Made by a program: the position numbers and the translations under genes. Positions 48,840 through 57,428 of a DNA stretch of 64,000 nucleotides are shown here, in pieces. Source of the DNA: JAIMBK01 sp040755215 (GTDB lineage: Bacteria; Bacillota; Desulfotomaculia; Desulfotomaculales; Nap2-2B); assembly GCA_040755215.1 (NCBI GenBank), contig JBFMBG010000003.1, positions 27,114 through 91,113 of the forward strand, read 5' to 3'. Below the pieces are notes generated by a model. That model searched no databases. It was not told the DNA's origin and saw only the letters and a list, made by a program, of their open reading frames with translations. Within the stretch, counting starts at the first letter, position 1; each line of letters starts with the position of its first letter.

Positions 48840-50638
48840 AATATCTTCTTTTCCTTTTGGAAATAATTGTTCCTTCCTGGCCTTGGGTGCTTTTGGCGGT
48901 CTTTCTGGGCTTTTTCGCCGCGGGGAGTACCGTCGGACTGATGGCTACAGCGGCTTTGCTCATTTCCGGCGCGGCGTTGCATCCCCCGGTAGCCGGGCTG
49001 ATCATACCCATTGTAGGAGTGCGTTTTTTCGGCCTTTCCCGGGCAGTGTTCCGCTACCTGGAGCGATATGTGGCCCACGACGCGGTCTTTCGGGTGCTAA
49101 GGGAAATCCGGGTCCGGCTCTACACGGCTCTTGAACCTTTGGCCCCGGCCCGGCTGACGGACCACCACAGCGGGGACCTTTTAAGCCGCCTGGTGACGGA
49201 CATTGAGACCCTGCAGAACTTTTCCCTGCGGGTGGTGGCGCCGCCGTTGGTAGCTCTGCTGGTGCTGGCCGGGACGGCTTTCTTTTTAGTCTGGTTTGAA
49301 CCTGTGCTGGTGCTTGCCCTGCTGGGATTTTTCATCGCGGGTGGGGTGGCGGTGCCTTTGCTCGCCAGGAGCCTGGGCCGGGGGGTAGGCCGGCGGATGA
49401 TTGAGGTCAGGGGAATTCTTAACGCCCACCTGGTGGATACCGTCCAGGGAATGAGCGAAATCATTGCCTTCGGCCAGGACGGGCGGCAACAGGAACGCAT
49501 AGGGGCGTTGAGCCGGGAATTGCTTCGCCTGCAGGGACGGGCGGCCGGCGTCAGTGCCCTTTCCAACGCGGCTACCGGCCTGGCCATGAATCTTGCCTTG
49601 TGGTCGGTCCTCCTGCTGACTGTTCCTCTGGTGAGCCGGGAGGAGCTGGACGGCGTCTACCTGGCCATGCTGGCCCTGGGAGCCCAGAGCAGCTTTGAAG
49701 TGCTCCCGCCCCTCCCCATGGTATTTCACTACCTGGAAGAGAGCCTGGCGGCAGGAAAGAGGGTGCTGGCCCTTTTCGGTGCTGAAGCGGCAGTGCAGGT
49801 TCCGCCCGGCTTTTCCCCGGTGCCTGCCGGTTGCTCCACCGGTTGCGACTTGCGCGTTGAGGGTTTGCGTTTTCGCTATGGTCCGGATGAGCCCTACGTC
49901 CTGGACGGAGTGGACTTCGTTCTCCCGGCGGGGGGTCGCCTGGCTGTCGTCGGCCCCAACGGGGCCGGGAAAAGCACCCTGGTTAACCTTCTCTCGCGCT
50001 TTTGGGATTACCAGGAGGGAGCCATTTACCTGGGCGGGCACGAGCTCAAGGCCTATAACCCCGAGGACGTGCGGGGGCTCATCAGTGTGGTTACCCAGCG
50101 CACCTATCTTTTTAACACCACCGTCAGGGAAAATCTCTTGCTGGCCAGGCCCCGGGCGACCAGAGAAGAACTCATTAGGGCGGCCCGGGAAGCGCAGATT
50201 CACGATTTTATCGAGAGCCTGCCCCGGGGATACGACACCTACATCGGGGAGGGGGGCGGCAAACTTTCCGGCGGTCAGCGACAGCGCCTGGCCATTGCCC
50301 GGGCATTCCTGAAAAACGCGCCCTTTCTGATATTGGACGAAGCTACTGCTGATCTTGATCCAATTACTGAACGGGAGCTGCTGCAGGCCATCTACCGCCT
50401 TATGCAGGGGAGGACCACCCTGGTCATCACCCACCGCCTGGTGGGTCTGGAGGCAATGGACGAAATTCTCGTTCTCGAAGGGGGCCGGGTGGTGGAGCGG
50501 GGGCGGCACGCGACCCTTTTGCAGCGGGGAGGGTTCTATCGCCGTATGTGGGAACTGCAGCAGGAGATGCTGTTATCAGCAATACCCGACGGAAATTCCA
50601 TGGACAGACGCTTCCAGGCCCTTTCCCCGCTGGCTTAA
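48836..50638 (+). CDS. cydC: ABC transporter CydC (cytochrome bd assembly)
   Basis: The 600-residue second half of the CydDC exporter has six membrane helices and an ATPase domain with Walker A GPNGAGKSTLVNLLS, signature LSGGQRQRLAIARAF and Walker B FLILDEATADLD. The transmembrane part fits CydC (VGVRFFGLSRAVFRYLERYV). The stop codon overlaps that of the convergent RMND1-like gene by 4 bp, so transcription of the two genes meets with no terminator between. The order cydA-cydB-cydD-cydC is that of Bacillus. Confidence 0.93.
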   Translation: MKYLLFLLEIIVPSWPWVLLAVFLGFFAAGSTVGLMATAALLISGAALHPPVAGLIIPIVGVRFFGLSRAVFRYLERYVAHDAVFRVLREIRVRLYTALEPLAPARLTDHHSGDLLSRLVTDIETLQNFSLRVVAPPLVALLVLAGTAFFLVWFEPVLVLALLGFFIAGGVAVPLLARSLGRGVGRRMIEVRGILNAHLVDTVQGMSEIIAFGQDGRQQERIGALSRELLRLQGRAAGVSALSNAATGLAMNLALWSVLLLTVPLVSREELDGVYLAMLALGAQSSFEVLPPLPMVFHYLEESLAAGKRVLALFGAEAAVQVPPGFSPVPAGCSTGCDLRVEGLRFRYGPDEPYVLDGVDFVLPAGGRLAVVGPNGAGKSTLVNLLSRFWDYQEGAIYLGGHELKAYNPEDVRGLISVVTQRTYLFNTTVRENLLLARPRATREELIRAAREAQIHDFIESLPRGYDTYIGEGGGKLSGGQRQRLAIARAFLKNAPFLILDEATADLDPITERELLQAIYRLMQGRTTLVITHRLVGLEAMDEILVLEGGRVVERGRHATLLQRGGFYRRMWELQQEMLLSAIPDGNSMDRRFQALSPLA

Positions 50639-51699
50639 TGGAAAAAGCTGGGGAGAGTCAGGATGATTTCCAGTAAAAAGAGCAGGACAATGGCCAGTTC
50701 CAGCAGCATCGACTGCTGGTTTACCAGCCGGTTGCTCAAAAAAGAGTAGTTTTGCATGATTACCGAGCTTTTTTGCTGAATGCTCTCCATCCAGGCTCTG
50801 GTTCGAAAAATGGCGAGGGCGGCACCGTATATGCGGGCGTAAAAGACATCCTCGGTAACCTTTAAAGAATTCTGGATCTTTTCCGTAATTTCGTTGATTT
50901 CGACAACCAGTTCCATCAGTTTATTCATAATCTGTCTGTATTGACCCAGGCGCCTGAACTGGGTAACCGCTTCCGCTTCTTCGATGGCGTCGTACATTTT
51001 GGTCATTTCTTCACTTAGGAGGCTGTCGTAGTAGCGTAATTCCAGCAACTGGGTGAGGGCAAATTCCAGCAAGTCGGGGATGTCGAAACTACCTGTGTTA
51101 TCGTAAACGAGCGCGGAACTCCAGGTAATGATCGTGAGGTCTTCCTCGCCATAAGTAAAGGTATGCTGGAGTGTTTCCCTGCGCACCTGCTGACTGACGG
51201 GTTCATTCTCGCCCAAAAGAAGCGGAACCGGGTCCCATTCTTTCTGCCACTGGCGAAAATAAAACAGGAGGTAGTCTTCTTCAAAGCCCCGGTAACCCGG
51301 CCTGATCATTGTTTGCGCCAGGGCTTCCCTTACTTCGTCCCGCTTGTTCACGAACAAATATTCGAGGTCTTCCGTATCGGAAAGATATACGGCCAGGTCG
51401 CGGATTTTTTCGTAGGTGCATGAGCCGCTGAGCAGAATACGCATAATAATGCTGATTACACCTAAATCGTATACTTTGGCGATAAATTTTACCGGGTAGC
51501 GCTCTTTGCAGATGAGGATATCTTCTTCACCCAGTTCCACCGTGACGGGCGGGTTGGGGATGTGGATGGATTTAGGGCGAATGCGGGACAGTCTTAGCCT
51601 GGCGGTGGGCTTGCTTTCCGCTAAAATTTTTTCCACCAGATGGAGCTGAATCTCTTCGGCTACATCGTAGAGGCGGTACAACCAGATTGCATTTGCCAT
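50635..51699 (-). CDS. RMND1/SIF2 (DUF155)-like protein with C-terminal anchor
   Basis: The roughly 354-residue protein has an N-terminal domain (about residues 1-180), a middle part with TWSSALVYDNTGSFDIPDLL and a long helical C-terminal half (LGQYRQIMNKLMELVVEINE, then WMESIQQKSSVIMQNYSFLS). It ends in a single membrane span (LLELAIVLLFLLEIILTLPS). This layout resembles the DUF155 family of mitochondrial RMND1 and yeast RMD proteins, which are membrane-anchored by the C-terminus. The resemblance is from layout, not strict motifs. The start ATG 51699 has GGAAGGA upstream. It converges on cydC. Confidence 0.5.
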   Translation of the reverse strand: MANAIWLYRLYDVAEEIQLHLVEKILAESKPTARLRLSRIRPKSIHIPNPPVTVELGEEDILICKERYPVKFIAKVYDLGVISIIMRILLSGSCTYEKIRDLAVYLSDTEDLEYLFVNKRDEVREALAQTMIRPGYRGFEEDYLLFYFRQWQKEWDPVPLLLGENEPVSQQVRRETLQHTFTYGEEDLTIITWSSALVYDNTGSFDIPDLLEFALTQLLELRYYDSLLSEEMTKMYDAIEEAEAVTQFRRLGQYRQIMNKLMELVVEINEITEKIQNSLKVTEDVFYARIYGAALAIFRTRAWMESIQQKSSVIMQNYSFLSNRLVNQQSMLLELAIVLLFLLEIILTLPSFFH

Positions 51700-51772
51700 C
51701 GTGTCCATTCCTTCCGTTTAATATATTTTAACAAAGGGCCACAAAAAATTCCATGCCCATACGGAAAGTGAC

Positions 51773-51801
51773 TTGACGGTTTCGCCCTGATTTACTAAGA
51801 T
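51773..51801 (+). promoter_or_regulatory. Sigma-A-type promoter of trxB
   Basis: TTGACG (51773-51778) and TAAGAT (51796-51801) are separated by 17 bp. Confidence 0.6.
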
Positions 51802-51840
51802 CAGGATAACAATTTTAAGCGATGGGGGAAATAGTTTGCG

Positions 51841-52776
51841 ATGAAAGATTTAATTATTATCGGTGGCGGCCCGGCCGGTTTAACCGCCGGGATTTATGCC
51901 GGCCGGGCAAAGCTGGACGTGCTTTTGCTGGAGAGGGGAGCGCCCGGGGGGTTGGCCAGCAGCACGGAAATGATTGAGAATTACCCCGGCTTTCCCGAGG
52001 GGATCGGGGGGGCCGAATTAATGGCGCAGATGCTGGCCCAGGCGCAGCGTTTCGGATTGGCCGTGCAAAGCGCCAGCGCGGAGGAAATAAGTTGCTCCGA
52101 CAGGCATTTTGTGGTTAAAACGGAAGACGGGGTTTTGCAGAGCCGGGCGGTAATTCTGGCGACCGGGGCCGAACACCAGCTTTTGCACGTTCCGGGCGAA
52201 AAAGAGCTTCTGGGGCGGGGGGTTTCCTATTGCGCCACCTGTGACGGCGCCTTTTTCCGGGGAAAAACGGTGGCTGTGGTGGGCGGCGGGGATGCCGCGG
52301 CTGAAGAAGCAATTTTTTTAACCAGGTTTGCCCAAAAAGTCCTCCTTATTCACCGCCGCGGGGAGTTACGGGCCACCAAAATTGTTCAGCAGAAGGCCAT
52401 GGCCAATCCCCAGATTGAATTTGTCTGGCACAGTATAGTGGAGGAGATTCTCGGGGAGTCCGCCGTGCAAGGAGTCCGCGTCAAAGACGTGCGCACGGGC
52501 GAGACCCGCGTCCTCGCTGTGGATGGCGTATTTATTTATATCGGGCAAAGACCGGCCTCCCGTCTGGTGGAGGAACTGGCGGAACTGGATGAGCGCGGAT
52601 ACGTCATTACCGACGATAAAATGCAGACCAGTTGTCCCGGTCTTTTTGCCGCCGGGGACGTGCGCAAAAAGCTGTTGCGACAGGTGGTTACCGCGGTGGC
52701 CGACGGCGCGATTGCTGCCGTGGCGGCGGAAAAACATATCGAGGAACTTAAAGCGTTGGAAAAGGCCGGTGCCTGA
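51841..52776 (+). CDS. trxB: Thioredoxin reductase
   Basis: TrxB reduces thioredoxin through FAD and a disulfide. The 311-residue protein has the FAD loop IIGGGPAGLTAGIYAGRA, the redox centre SYCATCDGAFF, a second nucleotide loop VAVVGGGDAAAEEAIFL and the C-terminal FAD motif PGLFAAGDVRKKLLRQVVTA. Length and motifs are those of the low-molecular-weight type. The NAD(P)H-binding loop has IHRRGELRATKIV, which keeps the basic HRR residues associated with NADPH. The start ATG 51841 follows GGGGGAAAT at long spacing. No thioredoxin gene is adjacent. Confidence 0.95.
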   Translation: MKDLIIIGGGPAGLTAGIYAGRAKLDVLLLERGAPGGLASSTEMIENYPGFPEGIGGAELMAQMLAQAQRFGLAVQSASAEEISCSDRHFVVKTEDGVLQSRAVILATGAEHQLLHVPGEKELLGRGVSYCATCDGAFFRGKTVAVVGGGDAAAEEAIFLTRFAQKVLLIHRRGELRATKIVQQKAMANPQIEFVWHSIVEEILGESAVQGVRVKDVRTGETRVLAVDGVFIYIGQRPASRLVEELAELDERGYVITDDKMQTSCPGLFAAGDVRKKLLRQVVTAVADGAIAAVAAEKHIEELKALEKAGA

Positions 52777-53184
52777 GGGGACAAGGAGTTAACTCTTCCC
52801 GGATGATTGAGAAAAAAGAAAATGCTGTATCTTTTTCGATACAGCGGAGAAAGGGAGAGGAGATTAGGTTGTTATCAAAGCTCGTTGTTTTTATTATATC
52901 CGGCACCTCGCTGATGAAAAGAGATTTTCCTTAAGTGGTTGAATTTTATCCTTAACCGGGCATATAAAGCCGTTAGAGCACCCCGGACACCCTCCGGCAG
53001 CGTTTTTGATTTGGCCGGTTACCGTTAGGTTTTGTTTTATAACGGTTTAACCCCCGATAAAGTCCTTTGAGGGAATCTTCTAAATATTTAATCTGTACCG
53101 GAATTGCAGGATATTTGCTAACCGGCGGAGAATTCGTAAGGCAGTGTCGGCGGAAGACGCAACAATAATTTGGAGGTGCAGGGG
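52777..53184. other. About 400-bp gap between trxB and meaB
   Basis: The gap has a perfect hairpin, GCTGTATC (52824-52831) / GATACAGC (52838-52845), with no T-tract after it. Downstream, GGGAGAGGAG precedes a 21-codon frame from TTG 52869 (LSKLVVFIISGTSLMKRDFP). That could be a leader peptide but has no other support. I see no further gene. Confidence 0.4.
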
Positions 53185-54168
53185 GTGCAGGATTTACTTC
53201 AACGATTTTGGGCCGGGGAACCCCGGGCGCTGGCCCGCCTTATTTCCATTCTGGAAAATGAGGAATCCGGTCGTGACGAATTAATGCGCCAGCTTTTTAC
53301 AAAGACGGGGCGGGCGTACATCCTGGGCGTGACGGGATCTCCGGGTACAGGGAAAAGCTCGCTGGTGGATCGCCTGACAGCTTTACTCCGGAAGCAAGCC
53401 TTAAGGGTCGGGATCGTGGCCGTCGATCCGACCAGCCCGTTTTCCGGCGGCGCTCTATTGGGCGACCGGATCCGCATGCAGGAGCATGCCGTGGATCAGG
53501 GCGTTTTTATCCGCAGTATGGGCACGCGGGGCAGCCTGGGCGGATTGGCCCACACCACGAAAGAAGTGGTCAAAGCCATGGACGCCTTTGGCTTCGACTG
53601 GGTGATCGTGGAAACGGTGGGCGTCGGCCAGGCGGAACTGGATATAATGCACGTGGCGGATTCGGTGATTGTCGTGCTAACCCCCGGGGCGGGCGATTCC
53701 ATTCAGACAATCAAGGCGGGGATTATGGAAATTGCCGATATTTTTGCGGTTAATAAAAGCGACTTGCCCGGGGCGGATAAAGTGGCCCTGGAAGTGGAGA
53801 TGATGCTCGATCTGCACTCGCCTGCGGTGCCCTGGCGTCCGCCGGTAATCAAAACTTCGACCATAAGCGGAGCCGGTCTCGAAGACTTATTGTCCGCCAT
53901 TGAAAAACACCGGGCTTATCTGGTAGCCGGGGGCCTTTTCCAAAAACGACGGGAAGAGCGCCTGCGCTCGGAAACCTTAGAAATTTTGGATCGCCAGTGG
54001 CAGCGGTTGGTTCGTAAGGAGCTGAAACTGTCGGAGGAAGTAAATGATTTATTGGAAGCAGTCGTCAAAAGGAAGATCGATCCCTATACAGCGGCCGCCT
54101 CAATTTTAAATTACGTCGTAGCGAATTCGAGTCTGCGAAACGAAAGCAAAGCCGGCGCGTTTTCTTAA
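53185..54168 (+). CDS. meaB: MeaB/ArgK-type GTPase, methylmalonyl-CoA mutase chaperone
   Basis: MeaB is a G3E GTPase that protects methylmalonyl-CoA mutase and gates loading of adenosylcobalamin. The roughly 327-residue protein has Walker A GVTGSPGTGKSSLVDRL, AVDPTSPFSGGALLGDRIRM, IVETVGVGQAELDIMHVADS and NKSDLPGAD. The start GTG 53185 has GGAGG at 9 bp; the in-frame TTG 53170 overlaps that site. The mutase is not in the window, so it stands alone here. The gene suggests propionate or methylmalonyl-CoA metabolism in this organism. A strong terminator follows. Confidence 0.95.
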   Translation: MQDLLQRFWAGEPRALARLISILENEESGRDELMRQLFTKTGRAYILGVTGSPGTGKSSLVDRLTALLRKQALRVGIVAVDPTSPFSGGALLGDRIRMQEHAVDQGVFIRSMGTRGSLGGLAHTTKEVVKAMDAFGFDWVIVETVGVGQAELDIMHVADSVIVVLTPGAGDSIQTIKAGIMEIADIFAVNKSDLPGADKVALEVEMMLDLHSPAVPWRPPVIKTSTISGAGLEDLLSAIEKHRAYLVAGGLFQKRREERLRSETLEILDRQWQRLVRKELKLSEEVNDLLEAVVKRKIDPYTAAASILNYVVANSSLRNESKAGAFS

Positions 54169-54203
54169 AAAGGAGCGGTCCCGGCAAAAGGTGGAAATTT
54201 ATT

Positions 54204-54242
54204 GAAGCTGCCCATTTTCTACCGGGGCAGCTTCTTTTTTTG
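54204..54242 (+). terminator. Terminator after meaB
   Basis: GAAGCTGCCC (54204-54213) pairs with GGGCAGCTTC (54225-54234) and is followed by eight T. Confidence 0.92.
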
Positions 54243-54329
54243 TAACAAGATCAGGCAACGGTACATATCCTAAAACAGAAACTTTCCATCCGGGGAAAAA
54301 TTTAAAAACATCGAAAGGAGGAACTTGAA

Positions 54330-54503
54330 ATGCCGGATATACTTGAAAAGCAAGGGGAGGTTACCACTAAAGCCACCACCACAACGGAAGTTTTTGCCGG
54401 TGTTTTCCTAATTCTGGTCGGGCTCTTATTGATCAGGATATTTGGTGCTTTCTTTGCGGGGGCCGTGGTTACCCTGGTGGGCTTGTTTGTCCTTGCCTTT
54501 TAA
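54330..54503 (+). CDS. 57-residue membrane protein
   Basis: ATG 54330 has a perfect GAAAGGAGG upstream. The product has an N-terminal polar part with a threonine run (EVTTKATTTTEVFAG) and two hydrophobic stretches (VFLILVGLLLIRIFGAFFAG, then AVVTLVGLFVLAF) that could be a membrane hairpin. I do not recognise it. It is monocistronic, between the meaB terminator and another terminator at 54541. The strong signals suggest it is well expressed. The start of the coiled-coil/subtilisin cluster follows. Confidence 0.7.
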   Translation: MPDILEKQGEVTTKATTTTEVFAGVFLILVGLLLIRIFGAFFAGAVVTLVGLFVLAF

Positions 54504-54540
54504 AGGCAAAAATTGCCGTTTTCAGAAGTGTTTAAAGCCA

Positions 54541-54571
54541 AAGGGGCTACACCTTTGTGTAGCCCTTTCCT
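54541..54571 (+). terminator. Terminator after the 57-residue gene
   Basis: AAGGGGCTACAC (54541-54552) pairs with GTGTAGCCCTTT (54557-54568), with one bulged G and a CTTT loop. A T-poor tail follows (CCTCTAAATTTT). Confidence 0.7.
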
Positions 54572-54601
54572 CTAAATTTTAAATTAAGGATGTGGGAAGA
54601 C

Positions 54602-55012
54602 ATGAAGGTTCCTGCAAATAACTTGCTTCAAGAAGCTTTGCAGCGCCTCCTGGAAAGGCTGGAAACCGTGCAAGCGGAAACCGACGCAAGGCTGGAAGAT
54701 GCTGCGAAAGTAGCCGCCAGCCTGGATAAATTAGCCGAAGTGGTGGCAAACCTGGAGCTCCAACGCAGCCAGGAAAACAAGTTGCTGAGTAAACTGGAAA
54801 ACCTTGCCCGGCAACTAGCGAATTTAGATCGTGAAAAGAAGGAAAAAGTGCCTAAAAAAGGATTTGAACGTTCTCTGCGCTTTTTCGTTGCCGGGACAAA
54901 AACCGTTGGGCAGATCATGGAAGTGATTGCCAATAGTGTGCAGATCATGATGGATTCAATTGCTCAGGCAATTAACGAGTTGCGGACATTGTCTTCCGAA
55001 AAAGCTTCTTAA
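54602..55012 (+). CDS. Coiled-coil protein with hydrophobic C-terminal helix
   Basis: This unrecognised protein of about 136 residues has a long coiled coil (LLQEALQRLLERLETVQAET, then AASLDKLAEVVANLELQRSQ and LLSKLENLARQLANLD). A basic linker (KKEKVPKKGFERSLRFF) follows, then an amphipathic segment (IMEVIANSVQIMMDSIAQAI). The start is ATG 54602, with AAGGATG at 9 bp; ATG 54590 is possible. The gene lies just before an intracellular subtilisin, 50 bp away. A similar all-helical protein follows at 56788. Confidence 0.7.
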   Translation: MKVPANNLLQEALQRLLERLETVQAETDARLEDAAKVAASLDKLAEVVANLELQRSQENKLLSKLENLARQLANLDREKKEKVPKKGFERSLRFFVAGTKTVGQIMEVIANSVQIMMDSIAQAINELRTLSSEKAS

Positions 55013-55062
55013 AAGAGGTAGTGGCTGAAAAGCCACACATTAAAAGCCAGGGGATGTTTCTT

Positions 55063-56247
55063 ATGTTTCGGAGAAAAAAAGATCTTTACCAAAAAATAAT
55101 CATTTTTAAAGAGCCCGCAATTGAAAAAAGAGACCTGCATTCTGGATACAAAACCTTGTTGTTTGCCCACGGAGCATTTCAAGTGGAACCACTTCCTTTA
55201 ATCAATGGAGCGCTTTGCTTTTTTGAGCAACCAGTTGATTTTGATCAATTGGCCCGGTTGGAGGAAGTTCTTTCCGTAGAGGATAATTTAAAGGTTAAAT
55301 TATATCCGGTTTTTGAAAAATCGAAGAGCCTGGTTTTTGACCAGCATCAACGTCAGATTGTTCCCTGGGGGGTTCAGCGCATTGGCGCTCCCGAAGCCTG
55401 GCCTGTTTCCCGGGGTGAAGGAGTAAAAGTGGGGATTTTGGATACCGGCGTGGATTTTTCCCACCCGGACTTAAAAGTTAATTTTAAAGGTGGAATAAAT
55501 TTACTGTCACCGCAAAGCCCGCCTTTAGACGATAACGGCCACGGGACCCACGTGGCCGGGATTATTGCCGCCGTAGACAACGGTTTTGGTATCCTGGGAG
55601 CATCCCCTGGCGTCCACCTTTTTGCGGTGAAAGCATTGAACGCCGCTGGGGAAGGGTATTTTTCCGACGTTATCCGCGGGCTGGACTGGTGTATGCAGAA
55701 TGGCCCGGAAATAATCAACCTTAGCTTTGGTTCCGATCAACCAAGCCAGGCTTTGCACGCAGCGGTAAAAAAAGTTGTTGCCGCCGGAAAAATCATCGTC
55801 GCTGCGGCCGGAAACGACGGCACATACCAGTCCGTGGATTATCCCGCCGCTTATCCGGAGGTCGTTGCCGTGGGCGCAACCGACGAGTTTGACCAGATCC
55901 CTCCTTTTACCAGCCGCGGGCCGGAATTAAATCTGGTTGCGCCCGGTTCCAATATCCTTTCCACCACCTTAAAAGGATTTTTTAAACGGCAGAGCGGCAC
56001 TTCCATGGCCGCTCCGTTCGTAGCCGGGGCGCTGGCCATTTTAAAACGTCTGAACGGGCAAGCGGGTTTTGAGGAGATTTTAAAAATCCTGCAGGCAACG
56101 GCGGAGAAATTACCCGGATATGGCCGGGATGAGCAGGGAGCCGGGCTGGTGAGGGTGGATCGGGCGATTTCCATGCTCTCCCGAAGCGAGCGTAACCAGG
56201 CCCCAGATCGTTCTAGACAATCGTCATTCAGGCGGCAAAGAAGATGA
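55063..56247 (+). CDS. Intracellular subtilisin-type serine protease (S8)
   Basis: The roughly 394-residue protease has the S8 catalytic triad: Asp in VGILDTGVDFSHPDLKV, His in DNGHGTHVAGIIAAVDNG, and Ser in SGTSMAAPFVAGALAILKR. The oxyanion asparagine lies in AAAGNDG. A propeptide-like N-terminal part (about residues 1-105) precedes the domain, and a basic tail ends RQSSFRRQRR. There is no signal peptide, so it acts inside the cell or is exported in an unusual way. The start is ATG 55063, since AGGGG lies at 9 bp; GTG 55021 and ATG 55054 are alternatives. Confidence 0.92.
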   Translation: MFRRKKDLYQKIIIFKEPAIEKRDLHSGYKTLLFAHGAFQVEPLPLINGALCFFEQPVDFDQLARLEEVLSVEDNLKVKLYPVFEKSKSLVFDQHQRQIVPWGVQRIGAPEAWPVSRGEGVKVGILDTGVDFSHPDLKVNFKGGINLLSPQSPPLDDNGHGTHVAGIIAAVDNGFGILGASPGVHLFAVKALNAAGEGYFSDVIRGLDWCMQNGPEIINLSFGSDQPSQALHAAVKKVVAAGKIIVAAAGNDGTYQSVDYPAAYPEVVAVGATDEFDQIPPFTSRGPELNLVAPGSNILSTTLKGFFKRQSGTSMAAPFVAGALAILKRLNGQAGFEEILKILQATAEKLPGYGRDEQGAGLVRVDRAISMLSRSERNQAPDRSRQSSFRRQRR

Positions 56248-56277
56248 AGAAATCTTAGCTGTTTTGTTTCTTGGACA

Positions 56278-56310
56278 AAAAAAAGTGCCCCGGCTTACAA
56301 CCGGGGTATT
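56278..56310. terminator. Bidirectional terminator between convergent genes
   Basis: CCCCGG (56288-56293) and CCGGGG (56301-56306) form the stem. On the minus strand a run of eight T follows; on the plus strand TATTT follows. It ends the subtilisin gene on one side and the small minus-strand gene on the other. Confidence 0.8.
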
Positions 56311-56325
56311 TACGTCTTCGCGGGT

Positions 56326-56562
56326 TTACTTCTTTTGGCTTTGCATGGCCTGCCTTAAAGAGTTCAGCACCTGGTCAAAGATTGCCGCTTCCTCCGGTTT
56401 CATCGACTGGCGCACCGAACTTAAGGTATTATTTAAAAATTCTATAACCGCGTTCGGGTCCATTACGGTGGCAAGTTGCGCCAGAGCACCGGGGTCGATG
56501 TTTTGGAGCAGATTGCGCACGGGCTCCGGCAAGTTCTCCAGGTTAAGCCCGGGTAAAGACAT
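56326..56562 (-). CDS. Small acidic helical protein
   Basis: This 78-residue protein is unrecognised. It reads LPGLNLENLPEPVRNLLQNI, then PGALAQLATVMDPNAVIEFL and a helical end (QVLNSLRQAMQSQKK). The start ATG 56562 follows AAGGAGG on the minus strand. It lies between the subtilisin gene and another coiled-coil gene, facing the former. The region AIEFL-type amphipathic helices suggest a protein-interaction role. A strong terminator follows it. Confidence 0.72.
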   Translation of the reverse strand: MSLPGLNLENLPEPVRNLLQNIDPGALAQLATVMDPNAVIEFLNNTLSSVRQSMKPEEAAIFDQVLNSLRQAMQSQKK

Positions 56563-56787
56563 TGGTGTTTCGCCTCCTTGTTACAAGTAGAAATAAGAGG
56601 TTAGGAATGGGATATTAAGGTAAGGATTCTGGAGTTTGGTTGTTGAGTGCAAACTGCTTTTCCCTTAGAGGATGCGCTTCCCTATCAGGGTATGTCAATA
56701 CCGCCGGTTTTGTTCCAAAAAGATAAGGCATACTTATCCGGAAAATACATAAATAATACTAAAATTAACTTGGAAGGAAGGTGAATT

Positions 56788-57336
56788 ATGGAGACCCAAA
56801 AATGGTTAAACATGCTGGAAGAAAAAATAAAGGAGTGGGAGCTTCCCCAAAAGGAAGAGATAGAACAGACGGAAAAACTGATTGCTTCTCTAGAGCGGCT
56901 GGAAGAATTACTGGTGCCGGTTGAATCCACGCTAAAGCTGAAATCGGCCTTAAATGAAAAAATGGAAAATCTCGTTGTTCAGATCAATCGCCTTGTTCTG
57001 TCCGGAGAAGGGAAGCAGTCCTTAAAAAAAGCATCCGCGCTTCCCCTGGAGGAAACGTTAACGAAGATCATCAGCCGGGCTAAATTGGCCTCGCGCGTCC
57101 TGGATGCGCTGGCCTCCGGCCTGCAGATGTCTTTGGAATCCGCAGGAAAATTGCGGGTCAAGGAGGAGAAGGAAGAAGGGAGGGATGACGAACAGAAAGA
57201 GGAGCAGGGGGACAAGCGAATCAAAGAGCAGGTGGATTTACAGGCTATTTTGCAACCCCTGGGCACTGTCGTGCAAAACGTAGTTGAAGAAAAATTGAAA
57301 AAGATCCAGGCAGAGGAAAAACGTAAAGAGGTTTAG
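56788..57336 (+). CDS. Coiled-coil protein with charged linker
   Basis: The 182-residue protein is unrecognised. It has a coiled coil (LEEKIKEWELPQKEEIEQTE, then KLIASLERLEELLVPVESTL), a middle helix (KIISRAKLASRVLDALASGL) and a highly charged stretch (KEEKEEGRDDEQKEEQGDKR). A C-terminal helix resembles the amphipathic end of the 54602 protein (LQPLGTVVQNVVEEKLKKI). The start ATG 56788 follows AAGGAAGGTG. It sits upstream of dinG, 92 bp away. It is the last of the helical proteins in this cluster. Confidence 0.72.
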   Translation: METQKWLNMLEEKIKEWELPQKEEIEQTEKLIASLERLEELLVPVESTLKLKSALNEKMENLVVQINRLVLSGEGKQSLKKASALPLEETLTKIISRAKLASRVLDALASGLQMSLESAGKLRVKEEKEEGRDDEQKEEQGDKRIKEQVDLQAILQPLGTVVQNVVEEKLKKIQAEEKRKEV

Positions 57337-57428
57337 TTGGAAGGATTTCTCTTTTCATTAGCGAACTTTTTATTGTAAGGTTGGTGATCCCGGTTATGTT
57401 GCCCGGTTGCCTGCTTTGAGGTGGAGAA

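Noticed and set aside
52869..52934. 21-codon leader peptide before meaB
   Set aside because: It has a good ribosome site, but no regulatory hairpin pair or codon run supports attenuation. It is noted only in the gap entry.
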